From assembly GCA_001898645.1 (NCBI GenBank), contig MKUQ01000036.1, forward strand, positions 1 to 64,000: a stretch of 64,000 bases of DNA. The letters run 5' to 3'. Below the pieces are notes generated by a model, which saw only the letters and a list, made by a program, of their open reading frames with translations, was not told where the DNA came from and did no database searches. Source of the stretch: Burkholderiales bacterium 70-64. GTDB lineage: Bacteria; Pseudomonadota; Gammaproteobacteria; Burkholderiales; Burkholderiaceae_E. Below, in pieces: positions 9,063 through 18,589 of this stretch (the first letter of the stretch is position 1; each line of letters starts with the position of its first letter). Position numbers and translations under genes: made by a program.

Positions 9063-12000
9063 CAGTCGAAGGAAAACAGGTACAGCATGTCGATCGCGCT
9101 GTCGGCGCCGGTCTGCGCACGCAGCGACAGCCGGTGCGTGATGTCGTACTGCACGCGCAGCACGTTCCACACGCCGCGCAGCCCCTGCTCGTAGGTCACG
9201 AAGACGCGCGAGCCGAGCCGCTTGCCGAGGGCGATCACGTTCCCGCCGACGTCGCCGGCGGGCACCACCGGTGCACCCGGCTGGCCCGGGAAGGTGGCAC
9301 CGAAGTTCGGATCGAACACCGCGCCGCCGTTGGCGCTGCGCACGGTGAGCAGGTCCAGCCCGAGGGCACTGCTCAGCTCGCTGGTGAGGCCGCCGCCCTC
9401 GCTCTGGCCGAGCAGGGTCGCGGCGGCGGCCTGCAGGGCCGCGATCTGGCCGCCGCTGCGCGCATCGTCGAGCCCCACGCCCAGCACCAGCCATGACAGC
9501 TTCTGCGAATCGGGCACGTCGGGTTGCGAGACCAGCCGCACGCGCGGCGTGAGCACCGTGCCGGTGAGCGAGACGCCGGCCTCCACCGGCTGGTCGCGCC
9601 GCATCGCCACGATGTCGAGCACCGGATTGTCCAGCGGGCCGTTGAACAGGATCTGGCCGCGCGTGATCTCGAGCTTCTGTCCATACGCCGAGTACGTCCC
9701 CTTGCGCACGCTCACCGTACCGTAGGCGCGCGGCGCCGCCGGCAGGGTTCCCTGCAGGTTCAGCGAGCCGGCCAGCAGCACGTCGATGCCGCTGCCGCGC
9801 ACGCGCAGGCGTTCGCCGAGATCGAGCGTGAGATCGGCGCTCACATGCAGGCCGTCGTCGCGCGGCGCAGCGCCTTCACGCGGCGGCGCGCCGCTCCTGC
9901 CGTCGACGATCACGACGTCGTCGGGCAGGTGCGGGGCGTCGCCGCCGCGCAGCTCGATCAGCCCTTCGTCGGCGCGCAGCCGGCCCTTCCACTCGAAGGC
10001 GCCGCCGCGGCTGGCGAGCGTGCTGTCGCCGGAGACCACCACCCGCTGGCCGGGCCCGAACGGCACCGGCAGGCGCTCGGCGCGCAGCCGGAAGTCGCCC
10101 CGCATGCCTTCGAGCGCCAGGTTGCCGTCCATGGTGACCGAGCCCTCGCCCGATTCGAGCCGCAGCGCCTTCAGCTCGAGGCGATCGCCCTCGAAGCGGG
10201 CATCGAGCGTGCCGCCGGTCAGGCGCCAGCCGAGCGCGCGCTGCAGCAGCGCGAGGTCGCGGCCGCTCAGATCGCCCTGCAGGCGCGGGCTTTCGAGGGT
10301 GCCGCCGACGCTGCCCGTGAAGCGCAGGCGGCCCGCGATCGCCCATTCGGGACCGATCAGCCGGTTGGCGAAAGCGAGCGTCGGAATGCGCAGGTCGATG
10401 CGGCCGTCGAGCCGGCCCTCGTCGATGCGCACGTCGGCATCGCCGCCGCCCGATATCTCCTCGGCGGTCAGGCGCAGCGTGACGCGCCCGCTCGCCCGGC
10501 GCAGCGACTCGCCCGCCAGCGCCCAGCCGCCGTCCAGGCGCAGATCCGCGAGCCCGGCGGGTGCGCCCTCGGCGATCGCCCGGGCGCCGTCGGCCGCGCC
10601 GGTGCCCGCGCCGGCGGCCGCACCCGCAGCGGCACCCGTACGGGCGCCGACACTCGCGCCGGCACCGGCATCCTCGGCGAAACGCTGCGCCCAGCGCCCC
10701 ACCGGCAGCGCGCTCGCCTCGCCGCGGGTCTCGACGCCGCCCTCGCGCAGCGACAGCGCGGCGATGCGCACGCGCCCGCCGTCGACCGACAGCGCCGCCT
10801 CGCCCAGCACCAGCACGTCTGCCTGGGCCGTGAGCTGCGCGGGCGCCTCCAGCCGCAGGGACACCGGCGCGTCGGCCTGCAGCGCATCGATCGTGCCGCT
10901 CCAGCGCCACGCCGGCTGGCGCGCCAGCGCGCCGCGCGCCGAAGCGCGCGCGGCCAGCTGCGGGCCGGCGAGCTCGAGCTGCACGCGGTGCCCATCCATG
11001 TCGCCGTCGACCTGCGCGTGCAGCCGCTCCACGAGCCGATCGCCGTACTGCAGCGCCGTCCCGTCCAGGCGCAGCGCGATGCGCCCGGCTTCCAGGTTCG
11101 GCAGCTCGATGTGGCCCGTTGCCGTGCCGACGCGCAGGCGATCCTGCCAGCGCAGGCGACTGGCCGTGAAGTCGCCCGCCAGGCCCAACGGCGCCGCCCT
11201 CCAGCCGCCCGAGAGCACGCCCTCGGCCGACACCGAGCCGCCGAGCTGCGCATCCACGCGTGCCAGCGAGCCGGCCTGCACGCGCCAGCGCAGCCGGTCG
11301 TCGGCACGCCCGAGGCTGCCCCGCGCCTCGATGCGCAGGTCGCCGCTCGCCAGCGCGAGCGCCACGCCTGCCAGGCGCGTGGGCGTCACCTCGCCCGTCC
11401 AATCCAGGCGCAGGGGCTGGCCGTCGAGGACCCCGCGCTCGATCACCAGGCGCGTGGCCAGCGCCGGATCGGGCCAGGCCTGCCCCTTGGCGGCCCAGCG
11501 CCCCGAAAGCGCGCCTTCCAGGCGGGCCAGCCACTGCGCCGACAGCCACTGCGGCGGCGGCGGGCCGCCGAGCGCCTGCTGCAGCGCCAGCGCTGCCGCC
11601 GGGTCGAGCCGGTCGAACTCGCCCGAGACGTCGACCGCGTACGGCGCGGCCAGCTCGACGCGTCCGCTGCCCGACACGGTCCCGGCAGGGGTCTGGAGCC
11701 GGGCACGCTCCACCTGCAGCCGCTCGCCCTCGATGCGCGCACGCACACCGGCGGCGATGCCGCGCCGGCTGGCATCGGCCACCTCGAGGTCGAAGGCGGT
11801 GTCCTCGACGCGGATCGTGCCGCTCAGCCGCGTCGCCTGCAGCCGGCTCGCGATCCCCGAGAGGTCGACGTCACGGATGCGCAGCCGCGCCCGCGCGGCG
11901 GGCACGGCATGCCCGAACAGCGTCAGCGGGCGCTCCACGTCGAGCGTCGCCTCGCCCTCGGCCGCGCCGCCGCCGGCGAGCGCGGCCCGCAGGGCCTCGA

Positions 12001-13027
12001 GCGCCAGCCGCCCGTCCGACCAGGCGAAGCCGGTCTCCAGCGACGCGAGCGGGATCGCCCGGCGGTCGATCGCGCCGGCCAGCGCGTTGCGCACGGCCAG
12101 CTGTCCGGCGATGCGCTCTGCCTCGATACGCACCGTCGCCGAACCGCTCAGGCGCGCTTGCAGCCCGGTGGGCACGCCGAGCTGCGCCGGCTCGACGCCG
12201 TTCAGCGTGATCTGGATCGGCGCCAGCAGCTCCCCGGGTGCCGCCAGCGGCCGCACGCGCGTATCGAGCGCGAGCCACACCGGCGCGGGCACCGGCCCCT
12301 CGCTGGAGGCCGCCGCGCCGGGCGGCGCCAGCGCCTGCGCGGCCAGCGCGAAGTTCTCCAGCGTGCCGTCGGCCAGGATCTTCACCGGCGGCATCGCCGA
12401 CCAGCCCTCGATGCGCGGGGCCGCCGCCGCCGACAGCTCCAGCGCATAGGGCGCGGTGTCGCCCAGGCTGGCACGCAGCGAGGCCTCGCCCCAACGCCGC
12501 GACTGCGCAGCCAGGTAGCGGACGCGGTAGGTGCCGGTACGGTAACGCACCGCCAGCGACACCCGCTCGAGCTCGATCGGCGCCATGCCGGCCGGCGCCA
12601 CCTCCAGCCGCCCGATGCCCAGCGCATCGAGCGTCACTGCCATCGGCAGGCGCAGGCTGGCCGGGAGCGCGAACGGCTCTTCCGAGGGTGCCAGCCGCAC
12701 CGACACGGTGCCGATCTCCACCCGCGTGAGGCGCAGCTCGCGCCGCAGCAGCCGCTCGGGCCGCCAGGCGAGCGCGAGATCGCGCAGCTCGACGTCGTGC
12801 TGCGCATCGTGCCAGCGCAGCGACGCGATGCGCACGCCGCTGGCCAGCGTGCCCTGCACGGCGCCGATCTCGACCGCGCCCCCGCTCGCCGTCGCCGCCT
12901 GTCCGAGCGCCCAGCGCACGAAGGAGGTGGTCTGCCCGACCCACCACAGCGCGACCGCGGCCGCCAGCAGCAGCGCCGCGAGCGCGATGCCGAGCATTCG
13001 CCCGAGCAGGCGCAGCAGCTTGCCCAT
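9062..13027 (-). CDS. tamB: Translocation and assembly module subunit TamB
   Basis: A very large (1321 aa) protein anchored in the inner membrane by an N-terminal helix (MLGIALAALLLAAAVALWW, about 11-29) that spans the periplasm as a beta-taco and works with TamA in outer-membrane protein insertion and probably phospholipid transport. The body is repetitive AsmA-like beta structure. The C-terminal ~330 residues match the TamB/DUF490 domain (GSLNLQGTLPAAPRAYGTV, GQILFNGPLDNPVLDIVAMR, and the ending VQYDITHRLSLRAQTGADSAIDMLY split over the last 40 residues). An Ala/Gly-rich insert lies near residue 800. The start is fixed by a one-base overlap with the tamA stop, although the frame stays open upstream. 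Confidence 0.93.
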   Translation of the reverse strand: MGKLLRLLGRMLGIALAALLLAAAVALWWVGQTTSFVRWALGQAATASGGAVEIGAVQGTLASGVRIASLRWHDAQHDVELRDLALAWRPERLLRRELRLTRVEIGTVSVRLAPSEEPFALPASLRLPMAVTLDALGIGRLEVAPAGMAPIELERVSLAVRYRTGTYRVRYLAAQSRRWGEASLRASLGDTAPYALELSAAAAPRIEGWSAMPPVKILADGTLENFALAAQALAPPGAAASSEGPVPAPVWLALDTRVRPLAAPGELLAPIQITLNGVEPAQLGVPTGLQARLSGSATVRIEAERIAGQLAVRNALAGAIDRRAIPLASLETGFAWSDGRLALEALRAALAGGGAAEGEATLDVERPLTLFGHAVPAARARLRIRDVDLSGIASRLQATRLSGTIRVEDTAFDLEVADASRRGIAAGVRARIEGERLQVERARLQTPAGTVSGSGRVELAAPYAVDVSGEFDRLDPAAALALQQALGGPPPPQWLSAQWLARLEGALSGRWAAKGQAWPDPALATRLVIERGVLDGQPLRLDWTGEVTPTRLAGVALALASGDLRIEARGSLGRADDRLRWRVQAGSLARVDAQLGGSVSAEGVLSGGWRAAPLGLAGDFTASRLRWQDRLRVGTATGHIELPNLEAGRIALRLDGTALQYGDRLVERLHAQVDGDMDGHRVQLELAGPQLAARASARGALARQPAWRWSGTIDALQADAPVSLRLEAPAQLTAQADVLVLGEAALSVDGGRVRIAALSLREGGVETRGEASALPVGRWAQRFAEDAGAGASVGARTGAAAGAAAGAGTGAADGARAIAEGAPAGLADLRLDGGWALAGESLRRASGRVTLRLTAEEISGGGDADVRIDEGRLDGRIDLRIPTLAFANRLIGPEWAIAGRLRFTGSVGGTLESPRLQGDLSGRDLALLQRALGWRLTGGTLDARFEGDRLELKALRLESGEGSVTMDGNLALEGMRGDFRLRAERLPVPFGPGQRVVVSGDSTLASRGGAFEWKGRLRADEGLIELRGGDAPHLPDDVVIVDGRSGAPPREGAAPRDDGLHVSADLTLDLGERLRVRGSGIDVLLAGSLNLQGTLPAAPRAYGTVSVRKGTYSAYGQKLEITRGQILFNGPLDNPVLDIVAMRRDQPVEAGVSLTGTVLTPRVRLVSQPDVPDSQKLSWLVLGVGLDDARSGGQIAALQAAAATLLGQSEGGGLTSELSSALGLDLLTVRSANGGAVFDPNFGATFPGQPGAPVVPAGDVGGNVIALGKRLGSRVFVTYEQGLRGVWNVLRVQYDITHRLSLRAQTGADSAIDMLYLFSFD

Positions 13028-14850
13028 CAGAACGCGTACCCCACCGACAGATGCATGCGCCAGTGCCGCACCGCCTCGCCGTAGGCCACGTCGAGGCTGA
13101 CCGGGCCGATCGGCGAACGCCAGCGCGCACCGACGCCGTAGCCGCGCGCCGCCTTGTAGTCGCCCCAGCGATCGGCGGCATCGCCGATGTCGACGAACAC
13201 CGCGCCGTACCAGTTGCGCACCACCGGATGCTGGTACTCGAGGCTGCCCACCGCGAGCACCCGTCCGCCCACGATGGCGCCGTCCTCGGGCACGCCGAGC
13301 GACAGATAGCTGTAGCCGCGCACCGACTGAGTGCCGCCGGTGCGGAACAGGTTCTCCGACGGGATGCCGTCGCGCCCGCCGGCGGCGACGTGGCCGAACT
13401 CGAACAGGCCGATCAGCAGGCCGTCGCCGAGCAGCGATTCGCGCGGCATCGGCCAGAAACGCATCATCCGCGTGTAGAAGCGCACGAAGCTGCGGTCGCT
13501 GGCCAGCGCGCGCGCGGCCCCCGAGAGCTGCGCGCTGATCGAGTAGCCCGAGCGCGGATCGATCTGCGAATCGAGCCGGCGGCGCGTCCATGCGTAGCCG
13601 AGGGTGAGCGCCTGGCTGTGGTCGACGTCGGTGGCCAGCGGCAGCTCGCGCGACTCGGTCTGGTACTGCAGCGAGGTGAAGCGGGTGGTGTCACCGCGCT
13701 CCCAGCCCTGGCCGGCGAACAGCGTCTGCTTGTGGGTCAGCTCTTCCTGGACTTCGAAGCGCTCGCTGCGCGCCCCGACCTGGTAGTAGTGGCCGCTGGC
13801 CTCCTGCGGCGTGCGCACGCTGGCGAATACGCGATGCCGCACCGACTGCACCAGCACGCCGCTGTCGAGCTGCCAGCCGCGCCCGAACAGGTTGCGGTGC
13901 TGGTAGCCGAGCAGCCCGCGTGCGCCTTCGTCGCTGCTGTAGCCGATGCCGAACGTCGCCTGCTTGAGCTTGCGCTCCGAGACCTCCACGGTGACCGGCA
14001 CGTCGGTGCGCGCGGGGTCGGCCTCGACTGCTGCGAGGTCGGGCAGCACGTCGACGCTGTCGAAGTAGCCCGAGGCGCGCAGCCGCGCCTGGTAATCGAG
14101 CAGGGCCTCGAAGCTGTACGGATCGCCGCCGCTCGCGGCATGCCCGGATGCGGCCGGAGCGGCCTCGTGCCACGGCCTGAGGGCCTCGACGATCGAGCGG
14201 TCGTAGCGCTGCAGGCCCTTGACGGTGGTCGGGCCGAAGGCGAGGCGCGGGCCGCTCTCGATGTGCAGCCTCAGCCCGGCCGCCGTCGCGGCGGGATCGA
14301 CCTGCGCGCGGCTCTCGACGATGCGCGCGCGCACGAAGCCGTGCTGCTGCAGGACGTCCAGCAGCAGCCGCTTGCCCTCCTGCCAGCGGTCGCTGAGGAA
14401 GAACGACCCCTCGGGCAGGGGCCAGCGCCGCGCCAGCTCGGCGCGCAGGGCCTGTGCATCGGGCGGGCCGTCGAGCGTGAAATCGAAGCGGTTGACGGTG
14501 GTGCGGGCGCCGGCGTCGACCACCACGTGCACCCGCGGCAGCTCGCCGGCCGCGGCGGGCTCCAGCGACACCTCGGCGCTGGCCGAGAAATACCCGGCCG
14601 CCCGGGCGATCGCCAGCGCTTCGTCGCGGGCGCGCTCGATGAACAGCGGCAGCTGCTCGCTCTCGAAGCCGGGCTCGTCGATCCAGCGCCCGAGCAGCGT
14701 GCGGGTGCGCAGCGGCTCGACCAGTTCCGCGGGCGCCTCGATGTCGAGCCGGTAGTTGGCGGCCAGCCCGGGAGCGGCCGCTGCCAGCCCCAGGCCAGCG
14801 ACGCATGCCGCGAGCCAGCCCCGGAAGCTTGGCGCCGCGGTCCGGCGCAC
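13027..14850 (-). CDS. tamA: Outer-membrane assembly factor TamA (Omp85 family)
   Basis: A 607-aa Omp85-family protein: signal peptide (about 1-31, ending AAAAPGLAA), three POTRA domains (about 35-280) and a 16-strand beta-barrel to the end. The barrel shows typical surface motifs (GLLGYQHRNLFGRGW, RTGGTQSVRGY) and finishes with an aromatic-ending strand MHLSVGYAF, the usual outer-membrane sorting signal. It is the outer-membrane partner of TamB, whose start overlaps this stop. The gene follows purM on the same strand, 13 bp downstream of whose stop... that is, its start at 14850 lies 13 bases from the purM stop region, but no common function is implied. Confidence 0.93.
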   Translation of the reverse strand: MRRTAAPSFRGWLAACVAGLGLAAAAPGLAANYRLDIEAPAELVEPLRTRTLLGRWIDEPGFESEQLPLFIERARDEALAIARAAGYFSASAEVSLEPAAAGELPRVHVVVDAGARTTVNRFDFTLDGPPDAQALRAELARRWPLPEGSFFLSDRWQEGKRLLLDVLQQHGFVRARIVESRAQVDPAATAAGLRLHIESGPRLAFGPTTVKGLQRYDRSIVEALRPWHEAAPAASGHAASGGDPYSFEALLDYQARLRASGYFDSVDVLPDLAAVEADPARTDVPVTVEVSERKLKQATFGIGYSSDEGARGLLGYQHRNLFGRGWQLDSGVLVQSVRHRVFASVRTPQEASGHYYQVGARSERFEVQEELTHKQTLFAGQGWERGDTTRFTSLQYQTESRELPLATDVDHSQALTLGYAWTRRRLDSQIDPRSGYSISAQLSGAARALASDRSFVRFYTRMMRFWPMPRESLLGDGLLIGLFEFGHVAAGGRDGIPSENLFRTGGTQSVRGYSYLSLGVPEDGAIVGGRVLAVGSLEYQHPVVRNWYGAVFVDIGDAADRWGDYKAARGYGVGARWRSPIGPVSLDVAYGEAVRHWRMHLSVGYAF

Positions 14851-14863
14851 GGCTAGGGCCTGT

Positions 14864-15925
14864 TCACACTACGATCGCAGCCGGCGCACCCGTCGGTCGT
14901 TCGACGATGGCGCCGATCTTGTACACGGTTTCGCCCGCCTCGCGCAGCTGCCGCTCGGCGGCCGCGGCATCGCCGGCGGCCACCACCACCACCATGCCGA
15001 TGCCGCAGTTGAAGACGCGGTGCATTTCCGCGTCGGCAATGCCGCCGTGGTGCTGCAGCCAGGCAAAGAGCGGCGGCATCGTCCAGGCGTCGCGATGCAG
15101 CACCGCCTGCAGCGCAGCGGGCAGCACGCGCGGCACGTTCTCCACCAGCCCGCCGCCGGTGATGTGCGCGATGCCCTTGACCGGCAGCGCCCGCATCAGC
15201 GCGAGCATGGGCCGCACGTAGATGCGCGTGGGCGCGAGCAGCGCCTCGGTGAACGGCCGGCCGTGGAAGTCGTCGCGCAGCCGGGGCGAATCGATGGCGC
15301 CCCAGGCGCGCTCGATCACCCTGCGCACCAGCGAGTAGCCGTTGGAGTGCGCGCCGCTCGAGGCCAGGCCCAGCACCACGTCGCCGGCCACGATGCGCGA
15401 GCCGTCGATGATCTCCGACTTCTCGACCGCGCCGACCGCGAAGCCGGCCAGGTCGTATTCGCCGGCCGCGTACATGTCGGGCATCTCCGCCGTCTCGCCG
15501 CCGATCAGCGCGCAGCCGGCCAGCTCGCAGCCGCGCGCGATGCCGCCGACCACCCGCGCGGCCACCTCGACGTCGAGCTTGCCGCAGGCGAAGTAGTCGA
15601 GGAAGAACAGCGGCTCGGCGCCCTGCACCAGGATGTCGTTGACGCTCATCGCCACCAGGTCGATGCCCACCGTGTCGTGGCCATCGAGGGCGAAGGCGAG
15701 CTTGAGCTTGGTCCCCACGCCGTCGGTGCCCGACACCAGCACCGGCTCGCGGAACCGCCGCGGCACCTCGAACAGCGCGCCGAAGCCGCCGATGCCGCCG
15801 AGCACGCCCTCGCGCAGGGTGCGCCGGGCCATCGGCCGGATGCGCTCGACCAGCGCGTCGCCGGCATCGATGTCCACGCCGGCATCCCGGTACGAAAGCG
15901 AAGAGCCTGTCTGCGAAGAGCCCAT
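14864..15925 (-). CDS. purM: Phosphoribosylformylglycinamidine cyclo-ligase PurM
   Basis: AIR synthetase, step five of de novo purine synthesis: FGAM plus ATP gives aminoimidazole ribotide. The 353-aa protein shows [13 protein letters not shown] at the start, [14 protein letters not shown], the [11 protein letters not shown] segment and [14 protein letters not shown], all PurM hallmarks. The chosen start (MGSSQTG) gives the normal length; the open frame extends 45 codons further but this part is not PurM-like and holds the promoter region shared with the divergent perM gene. A possible -10 (TAGAAT) on the plus strand near 15963 would drive the other direction. Confidence 0.96.
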   Translation of the reverse strand: MGSSQTGSSLSYRDAGVDIDAGDALVERIRPMARRTLREGVLGGIGGFGALFEVPRRFREPVLVSGTDGVGTKLKLAFALDGHDTVGIDLVAMSVNDILVQGAEPLFFLDYFACGKLDVEVAARVVGGIARGCELAGCALIGGETAEMPDMYAAGEYDLAGFAVGAVEKSEIIDGSRIVAGDVVLGLASSGAHSNGYSLVRRVIERAWGAIDSPRLRDDFHGRPFTEALLAPTRIYVRPMLALMRALPVKGIAHITGGGLVENVPRVLPAALQAVLHRDAWTMPPLFAWLQHHGGIADAEMHRVFNCGIGMVVVVAAGDAAAAERQLREAGETVYKIGAIVERPTGAPAAIVV

Positions 15926-16080
15926 GGCGACCCGATCGTTGGACGGCGCGCCGCCGGCGGCCGATAGAATGGCGGTTTCGACGCGCCCGCGGCGGCGGCT
16001 GCCATCGCGTCTCCGATGCGATTGTAGCCGCTCGGCGTCATGCGCCTTTCCCCCGGACACCGCCTCGCCCCCTCGCGACC

Positions 16081-17148
16081 ATGCCCCTCTCCCCCCGCCA
16101 GCGCCAGACCGCGCTGTGGACTGCCGTGGGCGCCCTGCTGGTGTGGGTGCTGGTCGCGCTCGGGGCCATCCTCACCCCGTTCGTCGCCGCGGCCATCCTC
16201 GCCTACGTGCTGTCGCCGGCCGTGCGCTGGCTGCACCGGCGGCGCGTCCCGCGCGCGCTGGCCGCGGTGCTGGTGATCCTGTGCGCGCTCACGGCGCTGG
16301 CGGCCATCGTGCTCATCGTGGTGCCGATCACCCAGCAGGAGGTCGCGCTGATCCGCCAGCAGTTCCCGGCGCTCGCCGCCTCGATCTCCGAGCGGCTCCT
16401 GCCGTGGCTGAGCGACAGGCTCGGAATCCCGATCCGGCTCGATGCCGCCACCCTGCGCAGCTGGCTCGCCGGTCAGCTCGCCGGCAGCGGGGAAGACTGG
16501 GCGGCCGCCCTCCTGGCCTATGCCAAGTCGGGCTGGGGCGCCGCCCTGCAGGTCGTCGGCACCGTGTTCCTGGTGCCGGTGGTGCTGTTCTACCTGCTCG
16601 CCGACTGGCCGCACCTGGTGGCGCGCGGGCGCACCCTGGTGCCGCCGCGCTGGATCGAGCCGCTCGATGCGGCGCTCGACGAAACCGACTCGCTGCTCGG
16701 GCAGTACCTGCGCGGCCAGCTGCTGGTGATGGCGGCGCTGGCGGCCTGGTTCTCGCTCGCGCTGCTGGTGGCCGGCTACACGCTGTGGCTGCCCATCGGC
16801 GTGCTGAGCGGCCTGCTGATCTTCATCCCCTACATCGGCTTCGCGCTCGGCTTCGCGTTCGCGCTGATCGCCGGCATGCTGCAGCTCGGCGTGCTGCCCG
16901 GCCTCGTATCGGCGGTGGTCATCTACGGCATCGCCCAGGTGGTCGAGAGCGTCTGGCTCACGCCGCGGCTGGTGGGCGAGCGCATCGGGCTGCACCCGGT
17001 GGCCGTCATCTTCGCGCTGCTCGCCTTCGGTTCGCTGTTCGGCTTCGTCGGCGTGCTGCTGGCGCTGCCGCTGGCGGCGATAAGCGCGGTCGGCCTGCGC
17101 CGCCTGCTCCAGGCGTGGCTGGGCAGCGAGTTCTACCAGCGCGGCTGA
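16081..17148 (+). CDS. AI-2E family transporter / PerM-like permease
   Basis: A 355-aa integral membrane protein of the AI-2E/PerM family with about seven to eight hydrophobic segments and the central amphipathic region. Seen: an N-terminal membrane helix pair after TALWTAVG, the LYLLADWP-like segment [10 protein letters not shown], the [11 protein letters not shown] motif and the signature [13 protein letters not shown] followed by [15 protein letters not shown]. Members export small molecules or act as Na+/H+ antiporters; the substrate is unknown here. In many betaproteobacteria it sits between purM and hda, as it does here, so placement supports orthology with that gene rather than with true AI-2 exporters. 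Confidence 0.9.
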   Translation: MPLSPRQRQTALWTAVGALLVWVLVALGAILTPFVAAAILAYVLSPAVRWLHRRRVPRALAAVLVILCALTALAAIVLIVVPITQQEVALIRQQFPALAASISERLLPWLSDRLGIPIRLDAATLRSWLAGQLAGSGEDWAAALLAYAKSGWGAALQVVGTVFLVPVVLFYLLADWPHLVARGRTLVPPRWIEPLDAALDETDSLLGQYLRGQLLVMAALAAWFSLALLVAGYTLWLPIGVLSGLLIFIPYIGFALGFAFALIAGMLQLGVLPGLVSAVVIYGIAQVVESVWLTPRLVGERIGLHPVAVIFALLAFGSLFGFVGVLLALPLAAISAVGLRRLLQAWLGSEFYQRG

Positions 17149-17204
17149 CGCGCCTGCTGCCCGCCCGCCCACTCGCCGCACGCCCACGCCCCGCCGCACC
17201 CGCC

Positions 17205-17888
17205 ATGCAGCAGATCCCGCTGGATCTCCATCGCATCGAAGCGCCCTCGCTCGAGAACTTCGTCGCCGGGCGCAACGCCGAGGTGCTGGCATGGCTGCGT
17301 GCGCTGCGCGCGGGCGCGCCGCCGGCGGGCGCCTCGGTGATCTACCTGTGGGGCGAGGCCGGCAGCGGCAGGACGCACCTGCTCGAAGCCCTGGTGGGCG
17401 CACGCGCCGTGCTCGGGCCCGGCTCGCCGCCGGCCGGGTTCAGGCTCGAGGAAGACACGCGCATCGCGGCGGTCGACGACTGCGAGCTGCTCGACGCCGA
17501 GCGCCAGCAGCGTCTGTTCCAGCTGCTCGAGCACGTCCGGGCGCGCCCCGGCGCGGCGGTCGTGGCCGCCGGCGCGCAGCCCCCGCTGGGGCTGGCGCTG
17601 CGCGACGACCTGCGCACCCGCCTCGGCTCCGGGCTGGTCGGCCGGCTGCACCTGCTCGGCGACGACGAGAAGGCCGCGCTGCTCGGGCAGGTGGCCGCCG
17701 AACGCGGCGTGGCGCTGTCGCCCGAGGTCGTGCCGTGGCTGCTCGCCCATACCTCGCGCGACATCCGTGCGCTGCTGGCGCTGTTCGACGCGCTCGACCG
17801 TCATGCCTACGCGCGCAAGCGGGCGATCACCCTGCCGCTGCTGCGCGAGCTGGGGGTCACCGGCGCGCTGCTAACATTGAAGTCATGA
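17205..17888 (+). CDS. hda: DnaA regulatory inactivator Hda
   Basis: A 227-aa AAA+ protein homologous to DnaA domain III. With the DNA-loaded sliding clamp it stimulates ATP hydrolysis by DnaA and so prevents re-initiation. The N-terminal MQQIPLDL is the clamp-binding QL-type motif; the P-loop reads GEAGSGRTHLL (near 49-59) with R in place of K, usual for betaproteobacterial Hda. Sensor segments HTSRDIRALLALFDALD lie at the C-terminal end. Its stop overlaps the HAD gene start (ATGA). The open frame extends far upstream, but only this ATG gives the clamp motif at the N-terminus. Confidence 0.93.
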   Translation: MQQIPLDLHRIEAPSLENFVAGRNAEVLAWLRALRAGAPPAGASVIYLWGEAGSGRTHLLEALVGARAVLGPGSPPAGFRLEEDTRIAAVDDCELLDAERQQRLFQLLEHVRARPGAAVVAAGAQPPLGLALRDDLRTRLGSGLVGRLHLLGDDEKAALLGQVAAERGVALSPEVVPWLLAHTSRDIRALLALFDALDRHAYARKRAITLPLLRELGVTGALLTLKS

Positions 17889-18589
17889 ATCACGATCCGA
17901 CTGCCCGGCAGGCGCCGGCCGGCGCGCGCTTGGCGCTGTTCGACCTCGACTACACGCTGCTGCCCATCGACAGCGACTACGAATGGGCGCGCTTCCTGAT
18001 CCGCCTGGGCGTGGTGGACGGCGCGGAGTACGAGCGGCGCAACGACGCCTTCTTCCAGCAGTACCACGACGGCACGCTCGACATCCACGAGTTCCTCGCC
18101 TTCCAGCTCGCACCGCTGGCGGCGCACCCGCGCAGCCAGCTCGAGGCCTGGCTCCGGCGCTTCATGCAGGAAGTGATCGAGCCGGCGATCAGGCCGGCCG
18201 CGTGCGCCCTGGTCGAGTCGCATCGCGGGCGCGGCGACCTGTGCGCGATCGTCACCGCCACCAACGAATTCGTCACCGCACCGATCGCGCGCGCCTTCGG
18301 CATCGAACACCTGATCGCCACCGGCATCGAGACGCTCGACGACCGCTACACCGGCCGCCCGCGCGGCACGCCGTCGTTTCGCGAAGGCAAGGTGCGGCGC
18401 ACCGGCGAGTGGCTGACCGGCCTCGGCCACGACTGGCGCGGATTCGCGCAGTCGTTCTTCTACAGCGACTCGGCCAACGACCTGCCGCTGCTCGAGCGCG
18501 TCACCGACCCGGTGGCCACCAATCCCGACGCCCGCCTGGCCGCCCTTGCCGGCGAGCGCGGCTGGCCGGTGCTGCGGCTGTTCGAATGA
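17885..18589 (+). CDS. HAD-IB family hydrolase (SerB-like phosphatase)
   Basis: A 234-aa haloacid-dehalogenase-like phosphatase of subfamily IB. Motif I is FDLDYTLLPIDSD (about 19-31, with Y where SerB has G/N), motif II is IVTATNEF with the threonine nucleotide at about 125, motif III includes the K of REGKVRR, and motif IV is YSDSANDLPLL. It has the extra helical cap typical of the group TIGR01490, several of which dephosphorylate phosphoserine, histidinol phosphate or lipid phosphates. The gene is coupled by ATGA overlaps to hda upstream and pcnB downstream. The substrate is not certain. Confidence 0.88.
   Translation: MNHDPTARQAPAGARLALFDLDYTLLPIDSDYEWARFLIRLGVVDGAEYERRNDAFFQQYHDGTLDIHEFLAFQLAPLAAHPRSQLEAWLRRFMQEVIEPAIRPAACALVESHRGRGDLCAIVTATNEFVTAPIARAFGIEHLIATGIETLDDRYTGRPRGTPSFREGKVRRTGEWLTGLGHDWRGFAQSFFYSDSANDLPLLERVTDPVATNPDARLAALAGERGWPVLRLFE

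Noticed and set aside
9524-13084. 1186-codon plus-strand open frame
   Set aside because: It is the reverse shadow of tamB: rich in Arg, Ala, Gln and His, with no domain, and fully inside a recognised gene.
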